Positions 42,523 to 51,409 of a stretch of 64,000 nucleotides of DNA are shown piece after piece (within the stretch, counting starts at the first letter, position 1; each line of letters begins with the position of its first letter). The position numbers were made by a program, and so were the translations under genes. The notes under the pieces were generated by a model. It was not told the origin of the DNA and searched no databases. It saw only the letters and a list, made by a program, of their open reading frames with translations. The stretch is from Salipiger pallidus (GTDB taxonomy: Bacteria > Pseudomonadota > Alphaproteobacteria > Rhodobacterales > Rhodobacteraceae), in contig NZ_BMJV01000006.1 of assembly GCF_014643635.1 (NCBI RefSeq), forward strand, positions 1 through 64,000, given 5' to 3'.

Positions 42523-43650
42523 ATGCGCCGGATAGCGATACTCGGGTGCGGTTTCGTCGCCGACCTCTACATGCGCTCGCTCGCGGCGATGGACGGGATC
42601 GAGGTGGCGTTGGTCTATGATCACGATGCGCCGCGGCTCGACCGGTTCTGCGCGCACTGGTCCCTTCCCTCCTCCGGATCGCTGATAGAGTTCCTCGGCA
42701 GCGTGCCGCCCGGCGCGGTGGTTCTGAATCTCACCAACCCTTCGGCCCACTACGAGCTGAACCGCGCCTGCCTCGAGGCCGGGCACCACGTCTATTCCGA
42801 AAAGCCGCTGGCCTTGGAGGTCTCCGAAGCGAAAGAGCTGCACGCCCTGGCCGCCCAGCGCGGCCTGCTGCTGGCCTCGGCCCCCTGTTCGGTGCTGGGT
42901 GAGGCGGCGCAGACCCTCGGCCATGCCATCCGTACCGGCACCGCCGGCACGCCCCGCGCCATCTACGCCGAGCTTGACGATGGCTTCGTGCCCCAGGCCG
43001 CCTATGACAAGTGGCTGTCAGAAACAGGTGCGCCGTGGCCCGCCGATGACGAATTCCGGGTCGGCTGCACGTTGGAGCACGCAGGATATTACCTTGCATG
43101 GCTGATCTCGTGGTTCGGCTCGGTCCGTACGGTGGTCGCCGCAAGCGCCGAAACGATCCCCGACAAGACCGGCAGTGGCCCGATGGCTCCGGACCTGTCC
43201 GTCGCCACGCTGTTCTTTGAAAACGGCCCGGTAACACGGCTGACCTGTTCCACCGTCGCGCCGCATGACCATTCCATCAAGGTGATCGGCGACAAGGGCG
43301 TGCTGCGCTGCAATGCGTCCTGGGACAATGCGGCCAAGGTCACCTACGCCCGCCGCTTGACCGTGCGGCGCCGCCTGATGGAACACCCGTTCCCGTCGCG
43401 CGTGCGGCTTGGCAACCGGACCACCCATCCAAAGGTGAAGCGCTGGGGTGCTGCCGCGATGAACTTCATGCTTGGCCCGGCCGAGATGTTCGACGCACTG
43501 GAGAAGGATCGCCCGTGCCGCCTGTCCGCCGATTTCGCCCTGCACATGACAGAGGTTACGCTTGCGATGCAGAAAGCCGGGGAAACCTCCGGGGCGCAGG
43601 CCATGACCACCCGCTGCGACGCCATGGAGCCGATGCCATGGGCCATGTAG
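42523..43650 (+). CDS. Gfo/Idh/MocA-family oxidoreductase
   Basis: The 375-residue NAD(P)-dependent sugar dehydrogenase-like protein has a Rossmann GCGFVADLYMRSL near residue 8 and the EKPLALE catalytic-Lys motif near 93. A C-terminal alpha/beta domain follows. Members oxidise or reduce sugar hydroxyls, often on nucleotide sugars. It is the first gene of a five-gene plus-strand operon with an epimerase, two glycosyltransferases and a Gfo/Idh-epimerase fusion, so a sugar-nucleotide substrate is likely. Confidence 0.88.
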   Translation: MRRIAILGCGFVADLYMRSLAAMDGIEVALVYDHDAPRLDRFCAHWSLPSSGSLIEFLGSVPPGAVVLNLTNPSAHYELNRACLEAGHHVYSEKPLALEVSEAKELHALAAQRGLLLASAPCSVLGEAAQTLGHAIRTGTAGTPRAIYAELDDGFVPQAAYDKWLSETGAPWPADDEFRVGCTLEHAGYYLAWLISWFGSVRTVVAASAETIPDKTGSGPMAPDLSVATLFFENGPVTRLTCSTVAPHDHSIKVIGDKGVLRCNASWDNAAKVTYARRLTVRRRLMEHPFPSRVRLGNRTTHPKVKRWGAAAMNFMLGPAEMFDALEKDRPCRLSADFALHMTEVTLAMQKAGETSGAQAMTTRCDAMEPMPWAM

Positions 43651-43684
43651 CGGGCCATGCAGGGCGCGACATGAAGGGGCGGGC

Positions 43685-44638
43685 ATGACCGGACGCGTCC
43701 TCATCACCGGGGCCAGCGGCTTCATCGGGCGCGCCTGCGTGGCCGAGGCACTGTCGCGGGGCCTCGAGGTGGTGGCCGTGGTGCGCGGCAGCGCGCCGGA
43801 TTTGGGGCCGGATGTCACCGTGCTGCGCAGCAACCTCTCTCTACCCGGTTCGGTCAACCTCCTGAAACCGGCGCTGAAGGGCTGCACCGGGGTGATCCAC
43901 GCCGCCGCCCATCTTGGCGGAGACGAAAGCGCCATCGAGGCCGACACCCTCACCGCCACCGGCAACCTTCTCGCGGCCCTGCCGCAGGACATGCGGCTGG
44001 TGCTGGTAAGCTCCATTACCGTCTATGACACCGGACGGGCGCAGCCCGGTGACAGCATCACCGAGGACTGGCCGCTTTTCCTGCCCGGACAGGCCCCCGA
44101 TGCCTACGCCAACGCCAAGCTGGCGCAGGAAGCGCAGGCCCGCCTGCGCGGTGCTCCCCTGTGGATCCTGCGGCCCGGCGCTGTCTGGGGGCCGGGGCGG
44201 ACATGGCATGCCCTGAACGGCGTCGACGCAGGCCCGCTGCACCTGACGCTGACCTCGGGCGGAGAGCTGCCCATAGCCCACGTAACCCGCACCGCCCATG
44301 CGCTGGTGGCCGCCGCGCTGACCGATCCCGGCGAGGTGCGGGCCATCAACGTCATCGACGACGACCGCCCCACCCGCGACCGCTTTGTCACCGCGCACCG
44401 CGCCGCCACCGGCTGGCCCCGGCTTGCCCTGCCCCTGCCATGGGGCGTATGGGCGGCGCTGGCACGGGCGCTGGTTCCGGTGGCCCACAAGGTGCCCGGC
44501 CTGCTGCGCGAGCCGGTGCTGAAGGCACGGATCATGCCCCTGCGCTGGCCCAACACCGCCCTGCGCGAGGCCCTTGGCGGGGCCGACACCGACCGGTTCG
44601 AGACACTGCTGCACGCCAGCCAGAAGGGGCCGCAATGA
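43685..44638 (+). CDS. NAD-dependent epimerase/dehydratase-family protein
   Basis: The 317-residue extended SDR has TGASGFIGRACVAEAL near residue 6, HAAAHLGG near 73, an SSITVYD Ser motif near 106 and YANAKLAQEAQARL, with the catalytic Tyr-x3-Lys, near 139. LWILRPGAVWGPG follows. It starts 34 nt after the Gfo/Idh gene and overlaps the next glycosyltransferase by 4 nt. It probably converts or reduces a nucleotide sugar for the glycan made here; the exact reaction is not deducible. Confidence 0.87.
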   Translation: MTGRVLITGASGFIGRACVAEALSRGLEVVAVVRGSAPDLGPDVTVLRSNLSLPGSVNLLKPALKGCTGVIHAAAHLGGDESAIEADTLTATGNLLAALPQDMRLVLVSSITVYDTGRAQPGDSITEDWPLFLPGQAPDAYANAKLAQEAQARLRGAPLWILRPGAVWGPGRTWHALNGVDAGPLHLTLTSGGELPIAHVTRTAHALVAAALTDPGEVRAINVIDDDRPTRDRFVTAHRAATGWPRLALPLPWGVWAALARALVPVAHKVPGLLREPVLKARIMPLRWPNTALREALGGADTDRFETLLHASQKGPQ

Positions 44639-45873
44639 GCCTGCCTAAGCTTGCCTACCTCACCGGGGAATACCCCCGCGCCTCGGACACCTTCATCCAG
44701 CGCGAGGTTGCCGCCCTGCGCGCCCTCGGCCACGAGGTCGTCACCTGTTCGATACGCACCACCGGGGCAGAGCACCTCGTCGGCCCCGAACAGCGCGAGG
44801 AACACGGGCGCACCTTCAAGGTGCTGTCCGCCGCCAAGAGCCCCCTGCGGCTGGCCCGAGCGACCCTGCGCTTTGCCCTTGGCAGCCCGGTGCGCTTTGC
44901 CCGCAGCCTCTGCCTTGCGTGGAAAACCGCGCCCAGGGGCGTCAGGGGCCGGGCCTACAACCTCATCTACTTCCTCGAGGCGGCGGTGCTGGCGGACCGG
45001 CTTAAGGCGGAAGGGGTCGCGCATCTGCACAACCACATCGCCAAGGCGTCCTGCACCGTGGCCATGCTGGCGTCAGAGCTGTCGGGCATCCCCTACAGCT
45101 TCACCATCCACGGGCCGGACATCTTCTTCGAGCCCTACCACTGGCGCATCGACGAAAAGACCGCCCGCGCCAGCTTCGTGGCCTGCATCAGCGATTACTG
45201 CCGGTCGCAGCTCATGGTCTTCGCGGACCCGGCGCATTGGGACAAGCTGCACATCATCCACTGCGGCATCGACCCGGACCGCTACGCGCCCTCGGCCCAC
45301 ACCGGCCAGACCCTGCTGTTCGTCGGGCGGCTGGCGGGGGTGAAGGGCGTGCCCATCCTGCTTGATGCAGTGGCCGCGCTGAAAGACCGACACCCCCACT
45401 TGCGCCTTGCGCTGATCGGGGACGGCCCGGAACGCGCCGCGCTCGAGGCGCGGGCCAAACCGCTCGGGGAAACCGTGGTCTTTCTCGGCTACCAAAGTCA
45501 GGACGCGGTGGCCGAGGCGCTGTCGCAATCGGATGTCTTCGTCCTGCCCAGCTTTGCCGAGGGCGTGCCCGTGGTGCTGATGGAGGCGATGGCGGCGGGC
45601 GTTCCGGTGGTCGCCACGCAGATCGCCGGCATCCCCGAGCTGGTCAGCCACTGGGACAGCGGCATCCTCGTGCGTCCCGGCGACGTGGAGGCACTGACCG
45701 AGGCCATCGACCAGATGCTTGCCAGCGCCGACCAGCGCCGGGTCATGGGTGCCGTGGGCCGGGCCACGGTGGAGAGCGAATTCAACATCCGCACCGAAGC
45801 GGCGCGCCTGTCGCAGCTGTTCTGCAACTATGCGGACAAGCAGGCCCCGGCGACACGCGAGGTGCCGGAATGA
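44635..45873 (+). CDS. Glycosyltransferase family 4 protein, colanic-acid/EPS type
   Basis: The 412-residue GT-B enzyme opens MSLPKLAYLTGEYPRASDTFIQREVAALRALGHEV, the start typical of EPS/colanic-acid GT4 enzymes (split here: residues 1-35). It then has HLHNHIAKASCTVAMLAS near 127, LLFVGRLAGVKGVPILLDAV near 225 and FVLPSFAEGVPVVLMEAMAAG near 305 (E-x7-E). The ATG overlaps the epimerase stop (ATGA), and its own stop overlaps the following GT2 gene by 4 nt, so translation is coupled on both sides. Confidence 0.92.
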   Translation: MSLPKLAYLTGEYPRASDTFIQREVAALRALGHEVVTCSIRTTGAEHLVGPEQREEHGRTFKVLSAAKSPLRLARATLRFALGSPVRFARSLCLAWKTAPRGVRGRAYNLIYFLEAAVLADRLKAEGVAHLHNHIAKASCTVAMLASELSGIPYSFTIHGPDIFFEPYHWRIDEKTARASFVACISDYCRSQLMVFADPAHWDKLHIIHCGIDPDRYAPSAHTGQTLLFVGRLAGVKGVPILLDAVAALKDRHPHLRLALIGDGPERAALEARAKPLGETVVFLGYQSQDAVAEALSQSDVFVLPSFAEGVPVVLMEAMAAGVPVVATQIAGIPELVSHWDSGILVRPGDVEALTEAIDQMLASADQRRVMGAVGRATVESEFNIRTEAARLSQLFCNYADKQAPATREVPE

Positions 45874-46841
45874 CCCTTCCGCCAGTGGACATCGTGCTGA
45901 TCGGGCGCAACGAAGGCGCGCGGCTGGTGGCCGGGCTTGCCTCGGTGCTGGCGGACGGCACGGCGCGGCAGGTGGTCTATGTCGACAGCGGCTCCACCGA
46001 TGACAGCGTGGCCGAGGCGGTACGGGCGGGCGCAACGGTCGTGCAGCTCGACATGTCGATGCCCTTCACCGCGGCGCGGGCGCGCAACGAAGGCTTTGCC
46101 GCACTGGAGGCTCCCGAACTGGTGCAGTTCATCGACGGCGATTGCACGCTGGTGCCGGGCTATCTGGAAAAGGCCCGCGCTTTCCTTGCTGAGCATCGCC
46201 GGATTGGCATGGTCACCGGTTGGCGGTCGGAAATTCACCGCAACGCCTCGCTCTACAACCAGCTGGCGGATTTCGAATGGCACCGCCCGGCGGGCGAGAT
46301 CATGGCCTGCGGCGGCGACATGCTGGTCCGGGCAAAGGCTTTCCGCGCGGTGGGCGGGTTTGACCCATCGGTAATCGCCGCCGAGGACGACGAGTTCTGC
46401 ACCCGCCTGCGCAAGGCCGGCTGGCAGCTTCACCGCATCCCCGAGGACATGACCCGCCACGACGCCGACACCCACCGCTTTTCCCAGTGGTGGAAACGGG
46501 CCATCCGCACCGGCCACGGCTTTGCGCAGGTGAACGCCCTGCACCCCGACTACTTCGCGACAGAATGCCGCCGGGTGATGATCTACGGCGCGCTGTTGCC
46601 GCTGGTCTTCGTCGCAGGCCTCATGATCTATCTCCCCGTAGCCCTGCTGGCGCTGGCGGCCTACGCCTTCAACTACGCGCGCACGACCCAAGGCCTCATC
46701 CGCGAGGGCCTGCGAGAGGGCGAAGCGATGCGGCACGCAAGCCTCATCACCCTGTCCAAGATCCCCAACATGATCGGCCTTGCCACCTACCACTGGCGCA
46801 AACGCCGGAACGCGCAGATGCGCATCATCGAGTACAAGTGA
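45870..46841 (+). CDS. Glycosyltransferase family 2 protein
   Basis: The 323-residue GT-A enzyme has VDIVLIGRNEGARL near residue 5, VYVDSGSTDDSVAEA near 35, FIDGDCTLVPGYLE (the D-x-D metal site) near 87 and AAEDDEFCTRLRKAGWQ near 170. Two hydrophobic spans near the C-terminus (about 247-275) anchor it to the inner membrane. It probably elongates the lipid-linked repeat unit. It is coupled to the upstream GT4 by a 4-nt overlap and followed after 10 nt by the fusion gene. Confidence 0.9.
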   Translation: MTLPPVDIVLIGRNEGARLVAGLASVLADGTARQVVYVDSGSTDDSVAEAVRAGATVVQLDMSMPFTAARARNEGFAALEAPELVQFIDGDCTLVPGYLEKARAFLAEHRRIGMVTGWRSEIHRNASLYNQLADFEWHRPAGEIMACGGDMLVRAKAFRAVGGFDPSVIAAEDDEFCTRLRKAGWQLHRIPEDMTRHDADTHRFSQWWKRAIRTGHGFAQVNALHPDYFATECRRVMIYGALLPLVFVAGLMIYLPVALLALAAYAFNYARTTQGLIREGLREGEAMRHASLITLSKIPNMIGLATYHWRKRRNAQMRIIEYK

Positions 46842-46851
46842 GAGGTTTCCC

Positions 46852-48942
46852 ATGTCCGATACGCGCGTAGGCCTGATCGGGGCCGGTTACATCGCCACAT
46901 GGCACGCGGATGCGCTGAAGGCGACGCCCGGGGTGCGGGTGGCCGCGATCTGTGACGTCTCGCAAACCGCGGCGCAGGGCATGGCCGACGCCTATGGCGC
47001 ACAGCCCTTCACCTCCGTCGAGACGCTGATCGACAGCGGCACCTGCGACGCGGTGCATATCCTGACGCCCCCGCATCTGCACAAGCCGCTGGCAATCCAG
47101 TGCCTTGAGGCCGGGCTCCATGTACTGGTGGAAAAGCCCGTGGCCGAAAGCGCCGCAGACACAGCCGACATCCTTGCCGCCGCCGAAGCTTCGGGCAAAC
47201 GCTTCCACGCGGGGCACAATTTCCTTGGGCTGCCGTCCTATGTGCGGATGAAGCAGATGATGCGGGACGGCGCGCTTGGCCGCGTCTCCGCCTGCGAGAT
47301 TACCTATGCCCTGCCCCTCGGGCCGCTGCGGGCGGGGCCGTTCAACCTGTGGCTCCTGCGCGAGCCGAAGAACCTGCTGCTCGAGGTGGGGCCGCACCTC
47401 GTGGCCTTCGCCGTGGACCTCTTCGGCACGCCCGAGGTGAGTTTTGCCGAGGCCACCAAGCCGGTGATGCTGCCCGGAGACGACCCACGCCCGCAGGCCT
47501 TCCGCATTCTTGCCAAGGCAGGGGACGTGGACATCACCTTCACCGTGTCGCTGGTGGAAACGCAGGACGACCGGTCGGTGACCCTGCGCGGTTCGTCGGC
47601 GCGGGCGCGGCTGGATTTCGCCTCGGACGTCCTGATCGTCGAACGCGAAAACACCTCGGACCTCGTGGTGAACCCCCTTCGCAAGCAGCTCGACTTGTCG
47701 GCGCAGCACCTGAAGGCGGGGGTGAGGAACGCCTGGACGCAGGGCACATCCCTGAACCAGAAGGGGCCCTATGCGCTCAGCTTCCGGGGGATGGATGCGG
47801 CGATCTACGATCTTGGCAAACCGCAGGATCCTCGGTTCTCCGGGGCAAGCGCCGTCACCGTCATGCAGGTGATCGACGACGCACTGGCGCTGATGCCGCC
47901 CCAGGTGCTGGCGGTGAAGACCCCGGCGGTGAAGACGCGGGAGACGAAGCCCACCGCCATGGTGATCGGCGGCACCGGCTTTATCGGGCGGGCGCTGACC
48001 CGGCGGCTGGTGGCCGAGGGCCGGGACGTGCGCGTGCTGTCGCGCGGGCGCAGCGGGCCGTTCCCGGATCTGCCCGACGAGGTGGAAACCATTGGTATCA
48101 GCCTCCATGACAAGGACGCGCTGACCGAGGCGATGCAGGGCATTGACGTGGTCTTCAACCTTGCCAAGTCCATGGACAAGACATGGGCCGATGCGCTGGT
48201 GAATGACGTGGGCGTCTCCACCCGCATCGCCATGGCCTCCGAGGCGGCGGGGGTGAAGCGCCTCGTCTACACCGGCACCATCGCCAGCTACGACATGTCC
48301 GAACGGTCCGGGCAGATCACCGAGGATACACCCTTCGGCGATCTCGAGCAGCGCAACCTCTACGCCCGGTCCAAGGCCGAATGCGAGCGTCAGCTCATGA
48401 AGCTGTACAGCGAACGCGGCCTGCCGGTCACCATCGCCCGGCCCGGCATCGTGGTGGGCCATGGCGGCCCGCTTCAGCACTGGGGCATCGGGCGCTGGCA
48501 TGGCGCGGGGGCGGTGCGCATCTGGGGGCCGGGGGACAACATCCTGCCCTTCGTGCTTGTTGATGACGTGGTCGACGGACTTGTCCGCATGGGCGACGCG
48601 CCCGAAGCAGTGGGCACCAGTTTCAACCTCGTGGGAGAGCCGATGATGACCGCCCGCGATTACTTTGACGCGATCAACGAGTCCCTCGGCGCGCGCATCC
48701 GTGTCACGTCGGGCAACCTCGTGGCGTTCTACCTGTCGGACGCAGTGAAATATGGCCTCAAGAAATACGCCCTGCGCAAGCGCGGCGTTGTACGCCCGTC
48801 GCTGGCCGACTGGAAGAGCCGCGCGCATTTCACCCCCTTCGTGAACGACAAGCCCAAGCGCCTGCTGGGCTGGCAGCCGGAATCCAACCGGGCGCGGTTC
48901 GTGCAGGAGGCGATCGGCAAGGCCAACCTGATGGGGTTTTGA
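46852..48942 (+). CDS. Fusion protein: Gfo/Idh/MocA oxidoreductase + NAD-dependent epimerase
   Basis: The 696-residue protein is two enzymes in one chain. Residues 1-360 are Gfo/Idh/MocA (VGLIGAGYIATWHADAL near 6, VEKPVAES near 91, HNFLGLPSYVRMKQMM near 122). After a linker rich in Lys/Thr (near 360-370), residues 371-690 are an extended SDR (MVIGGTGFIGRALTRRLVAEG, YTGTIASYDMS, YARSKAECERQLM, ARPGIVVGHGG). The gene follows the GT2 by 10 nt and ends the operon. The same operon opens with a separate Gfo/Idh gene and a separate epimerase gene, so both split and fused versions are present. The fusion suggests sequential oxidation and epimerisation/reduction of one nucleotide sugar. Confidence 0.9.
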   Translation: MSDTRVGLIGAGYIATWHADALKATPGVRVAAICDVSQTAAQGMADAYGAQPFTSVETLIDSGTCDAVHILTPPHLHKPLAIQCLEAGLHVLVEKPVAESAADTADILAAAEASGKRFHAGHNFLGLPSYVRMKQMMRDGALGRVSACEITYALPLGPLRAGPFNLWLLREPKNLLLEVGPHLVAFAVDLFGTPEVSFAEATKPVMLPGDDPRPQAFRILAKAGDVDITFTVSLVETQDDRSVTLRGSSARARLDFASDVLIVERENTSDLVVNPLRKQLDLSAQHLKAGVRNAWTQGTSLNQKGPYALSFRGMDAAIYDLGKPQDPRFSGASAVTVMQVIDDALALMPPQVLAVKTPAVKTRETKPTAMVIGGTGFIGRALTRRLVAEGRDVRVLSRGRSGPFPDLPDEVETIGISLHDKDALTEAMQGIDVVFNLAKSMDKTWADALVNDVGVSTRIAMASEAAGVKRLVYTGTIASYDMSERSGQITEDTPFGDLEQRNLYARSKAECERQLMKLYSERGLPVTIARPGIVVGHGGPLQHWGIGRWHGAGAVRIWGPGDNILPFVLVDDVVDGLVRMGDAPEAVGTSFNLVGEPMMTARDYFDAINESLGARIRVTSGNLVAFYLSDAVKYGLKKYALRKRGVVRPSLADWKSRAHFTPFVNDKPKRLLGWQPESNRARFVQEAIGKANLMGF

Positions 48943-49176
48943 CCGGTCGTGGGATGTGGCGGGGTTGTAAACAATCCCCTAATACAAACCTTATTCCTGA
49001 CAGATTCCTCTGCTTTACAAAGACCTGAGGTTAACGATCATATCCGGCTGTTATGTACGCCGGAAGTTGGGCAGACAGATGCTGATGAACGCATTACAAT
49101 TCGCTCCGGGTGGCTCCTCCCGTCGACCGAAGATGGAACGGACGTCGTCTGACCTGCGGGGTACGGAGGCATGAAC

Positions 49177-50874
49177 ATGATTGAACGCCGCAAGTTCCGT
49201 CGCAGGAACCGCCCCTTGGACGAAGACACCCACGACCCTCAGAACGACGCCCCGATTCCGCCGCTGGAAACGCGCGAGGAGCGACTAGCCCGGCGCAACG
49301 CGGAAGCCGATGCAGAGGCGTCGCTCCCGGCGCAGCATGACGAGATCACCGCCGAAACCGAGCCGACCGCCGCGGCACAAGCCGCGGAGACGGACGCGTC
49401 CCCCAAGGCGGACACCGAAACAGAATCTGACCCTGCGGCGGAGCCCCAGACCGCCGAGCGCGACGCCCAGTATGCCGCCATCCGCGAGGCCGAGAAGGCA
49501 CGCCGCACCGACCAGGCCCGCAAGGCGCTCGAAACACGCCGCGCCACCGCGGCCCGCGCCGCGCTGGAGGCACGACGCGCGCAAGAAGCCCTTCAGGCCA
49601 AACGTGATCGCCTGGCCGGAGAGGACCACGCCGCAAAGGAACAGCTTCTCACGCAGGAGGCCCAAGCCGCCGAGGAGCATCGCCTCGCGCAAGAGGCTCA
49701 AGCTGCCGAAGAACAGCGTCTCGCGCAGGAGGCCCAAGCCGCCGAAGAACAGCGTCTCGCGCAGGAGGCCCAAGCCGCCGAGGAACAGCGGCTCGCGCAA
49801 GAGGCTCAAGCCGCCGAAGAACAGCGTCTCGCGCAAGAGGCCCAAGCTGCCGAAGAACAGCGTCTCGCGCAAGAGGCTCAAGCCGCCGAAGAACAGCGTC
49901 TCGCGCAAGAGGCTCAAGCCGCCGAAGAACAGCGGCTTGCACGAAGGCTCCGCGAGACGGACGAGTCTCGCCGTGATGAAATGCCGTCTGTGCGGACAGC
50001 GCGCAGCACCGAGGCCAAGCTTCGCAAGATATTGACCACCGAGCCGCGAAACGAACAGCCGGCGTCCCAAGCTGCCGACGATCAGGACGAGCAGCAGCCC
50101 GGCGCGAAGCCATCTGCCTTCCCGCTCGTCTCAGTGGAGGATGAGATCCGACGCAACTGGGATTGCCTAGGTCGGTTCTCGGTCGACGCCGGCCACCTTG
50201 AACGCAACCGCATCGTGACCGCCGGGCGTGACGATCCGGCCCATGCCGCCTTCGACGTGCTGCGCACACGGCTGCTTCAGGCACTTTCGGAGCGGGGCTG
50301 GAAGCGGGTGGCCGTGACCTCTCCGTCACAAGGCTGCGGCAAGACCTTTACCGCTGCGAACCTTGCCATCAGCCTGTCCCGGCAACAGAACTGCCGGACG
50401 CTGCTGCTGGATTGCGACCTGCGCCGCCCGACTCTGCACAAGGTCATTGGCGTCGATGCGCCCGGATCCATGGGCGACGTGCTGCGCGGCCGGACCTTTC
50501 CGGAACAGCACCTGTTGCGGATGGGGGAAAACTCCATCCACGCGGGCGACAGCATCGCCTTCGGCTTCAACGGGGTCGCCGAACCCTATGCATCGGAGCT
50601 GCTGCAATCCCCCGAAGCCGCCGCCGCGCTGGACAGAATGGAAGACATGTTCAAGCCCGATGTGGTGCTGTTCGACCTGCCACCGGCGCTTTATTACGAC
50701 GATGTCATCGCTTTCAAGGCCCGGTTCGACGGGGTGCTCCTGGTGCTCGGCGGCGGGCTCAGCACCCCAAAGGAAGTGCGCGAGGTCGAACGCCGCATGG
50801 GCGAAGACACTCCGCTGCTCGGCACCGTGCTGAACAAGGCCGAAGGCACGACGCTCAGCAAGTACACTTACTGA
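49177..50874 (+). CDS. BY-kinase-like polysaccharide-biosynthesis ATPase with an N-terminal repeat/coiled-coil region
   Basis: The protein is about 565 residues. Residues ~1-300 are charged and Ala/Glu/Gln-rich, almost certainly helical, and contain eight tandem 12-residue units EAQAAEE(Q/H)RLA(Q/R). The C-terminal ~230 residues are a CpsD/CapB-type ATPase: Walker A SPSQGCGKT near 385, Walker A' LLLDCDLRRPTLH near 410 and Walker B VVLFDLPPAL near 500. It ends SKYTY rather than in a long Tyr cluster. BY-kinases control exopolysaccharide chain length with a Wzz-type membrane partner, present here at 52269. ATG 49177 has GGAGG 7 nt upstream; ATG 49171 is only 1 nt from it. Confidence 0.82.
   Translation: MIERRKFRRRNRPLDEDTHDPQNDAPIPPLETREERLARRNAEADAEASLPAQHDEITAETEPTAAAQAAETDASPKADTETESDPAAEPQTAERDAQYAAIREAEKARRTDQARKALETRRATAARAALEARRAQEALQAKRDRLAGEDHAAKEQLLTQEAQAAEEHRLAQEAQAAEEQRLAQEAQAAEEQRLAQEAQAAEEQRLAQEAQAAEEQRLAQEAQAAEEQRLAQEAQAAEEQRLAQEAQAAEEQRLARRLRETDESRRDEMPSVRTARSTEAKLRKILTTEPRNEQPASQAADDQDEQQPGAKPSAFPLVSVEDEIRRNWDCLGRFSVDAGHLERNRIVTAGRDDPAHAAFDVLRTRLLQALSERGWKRVAVTSPSQGCGKTFTAANLAISLSRQQNCRTLLLDCDLRRPTLHKVIGVDAPGSMGDVLRGRTFPEQHLLRMGENSIHAGDSIAFGFNGVAEPYASELLQSPEAAAALDRMEDMFKPDVVLFDLPPALYYDDVIAFKARFDGVLLVLGGGLSTPKEVREVERRMGEDTPLLGTVLNKAEGTTLSKYTY
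49657..49944 (+). repeat. Eight tandem 36-bp coding repeats
   Basis: Eight contiguous 36-bp units encode EAQAAEEQRLAQ and differ by only a few synonymous changes (GCC/GCT, CGT/CGG, CAA/CAG), so the array expanded recently and its copy number probably varies between strains. The heptad-like pattern predicts a long helical rod. Confidence 0.9.
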
Positions 50875-50895
50875 ACCGTACCCATCGCGGCCCGA

Positions 50896-51306
50896 TCAGA
50901 CCTGCCCGGCCTCCTGCCGGGCGGTATAGTCCTGCCGCGCCCGGTCGATGGTTTCGAAATTGGCCTCGGCCCAGAGCCAGACCCCACAGAACGCCTTGCT
51001 GAGACCCAGACCAAGCTCGGTGAGCCGATATTCCACCTTGGGCGGCACCACCGGGTAGACCGTGCGCGTCACCAACCCGTCGCGCTCCATCGCGCGCAGG
51101 GTCTGGGTCAGCATCTTCTGGCTGATGCCGGTGCAGGCCTTTGCCAGCTCGCCAAAGCGGCAGCACTCCCGTTCGGTCAAAATCTCGATCAGCAGCATCG
51201 TCCACTTGTCAGCAACCCGGCCGATGATCTCTTCCACTAGCTGGTCTACTGCCGGATCCGTCCGGGGCAGATCCTGCAATTCGCGCCTCAGGCCGCTGTC
51301 GGTCAT
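50896..51306 (-). CDS. HxlR-family transcriptional regulator
   Basis: The 136-residue protein has the HxlR winged helix: LVEEIIGRVADKWTMLLIEIL near residue 23, RFGELAKACTGISQKMLTQTLRAMERDGLV near 53 and the wing YPVVPPKVEYRLTELG. HxlR proteins respond to electrophiles or aldehydes and often control a divergent oxidoreductase. Exactly that arrangement exists here, with an SDR gene 103 nt away on the other strand. The start at 51306 gives the normal family length; the frame is open further upstream. Confidence 0.9.
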   Translation of the reverse strand: MTDSGLRRELQDLPRTDPAVDQLVEEIIGRVADKWTMLLIEILTERECCRFGELAKACTGISQKMLTQTLRAMERDGLVTRTVYPVVPPKVEYRLTELGLGLSKAFCGVWLWAEANFETIDRARQDYTARQEAGQV

Positions 51307-51409
51307 CTCCCATACTCTCTTTTCGGTAAGTATAAATCTTTCGGGTGCCTTCTTTCCCAAGGCTAGCACGGGGGACATGTTCCAGCCAGCACAAGCAAAG
51401 GACCGCACC

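Noticed and set aside
46825-48828. A 667-codon minus-strand frame opposite the fusion gene
   Set aside because: It is antisense to two clear enzyme domains and has a His/Arg/Gly-rich composition typical of a shadow frame.
49657-49944. Regular 36-bp repeats resembling a CRISPR array
   Set aside because: The units are contiguous with no spacers, stay in frame and encode a uniform helical repeat. No cas gene is nearby.
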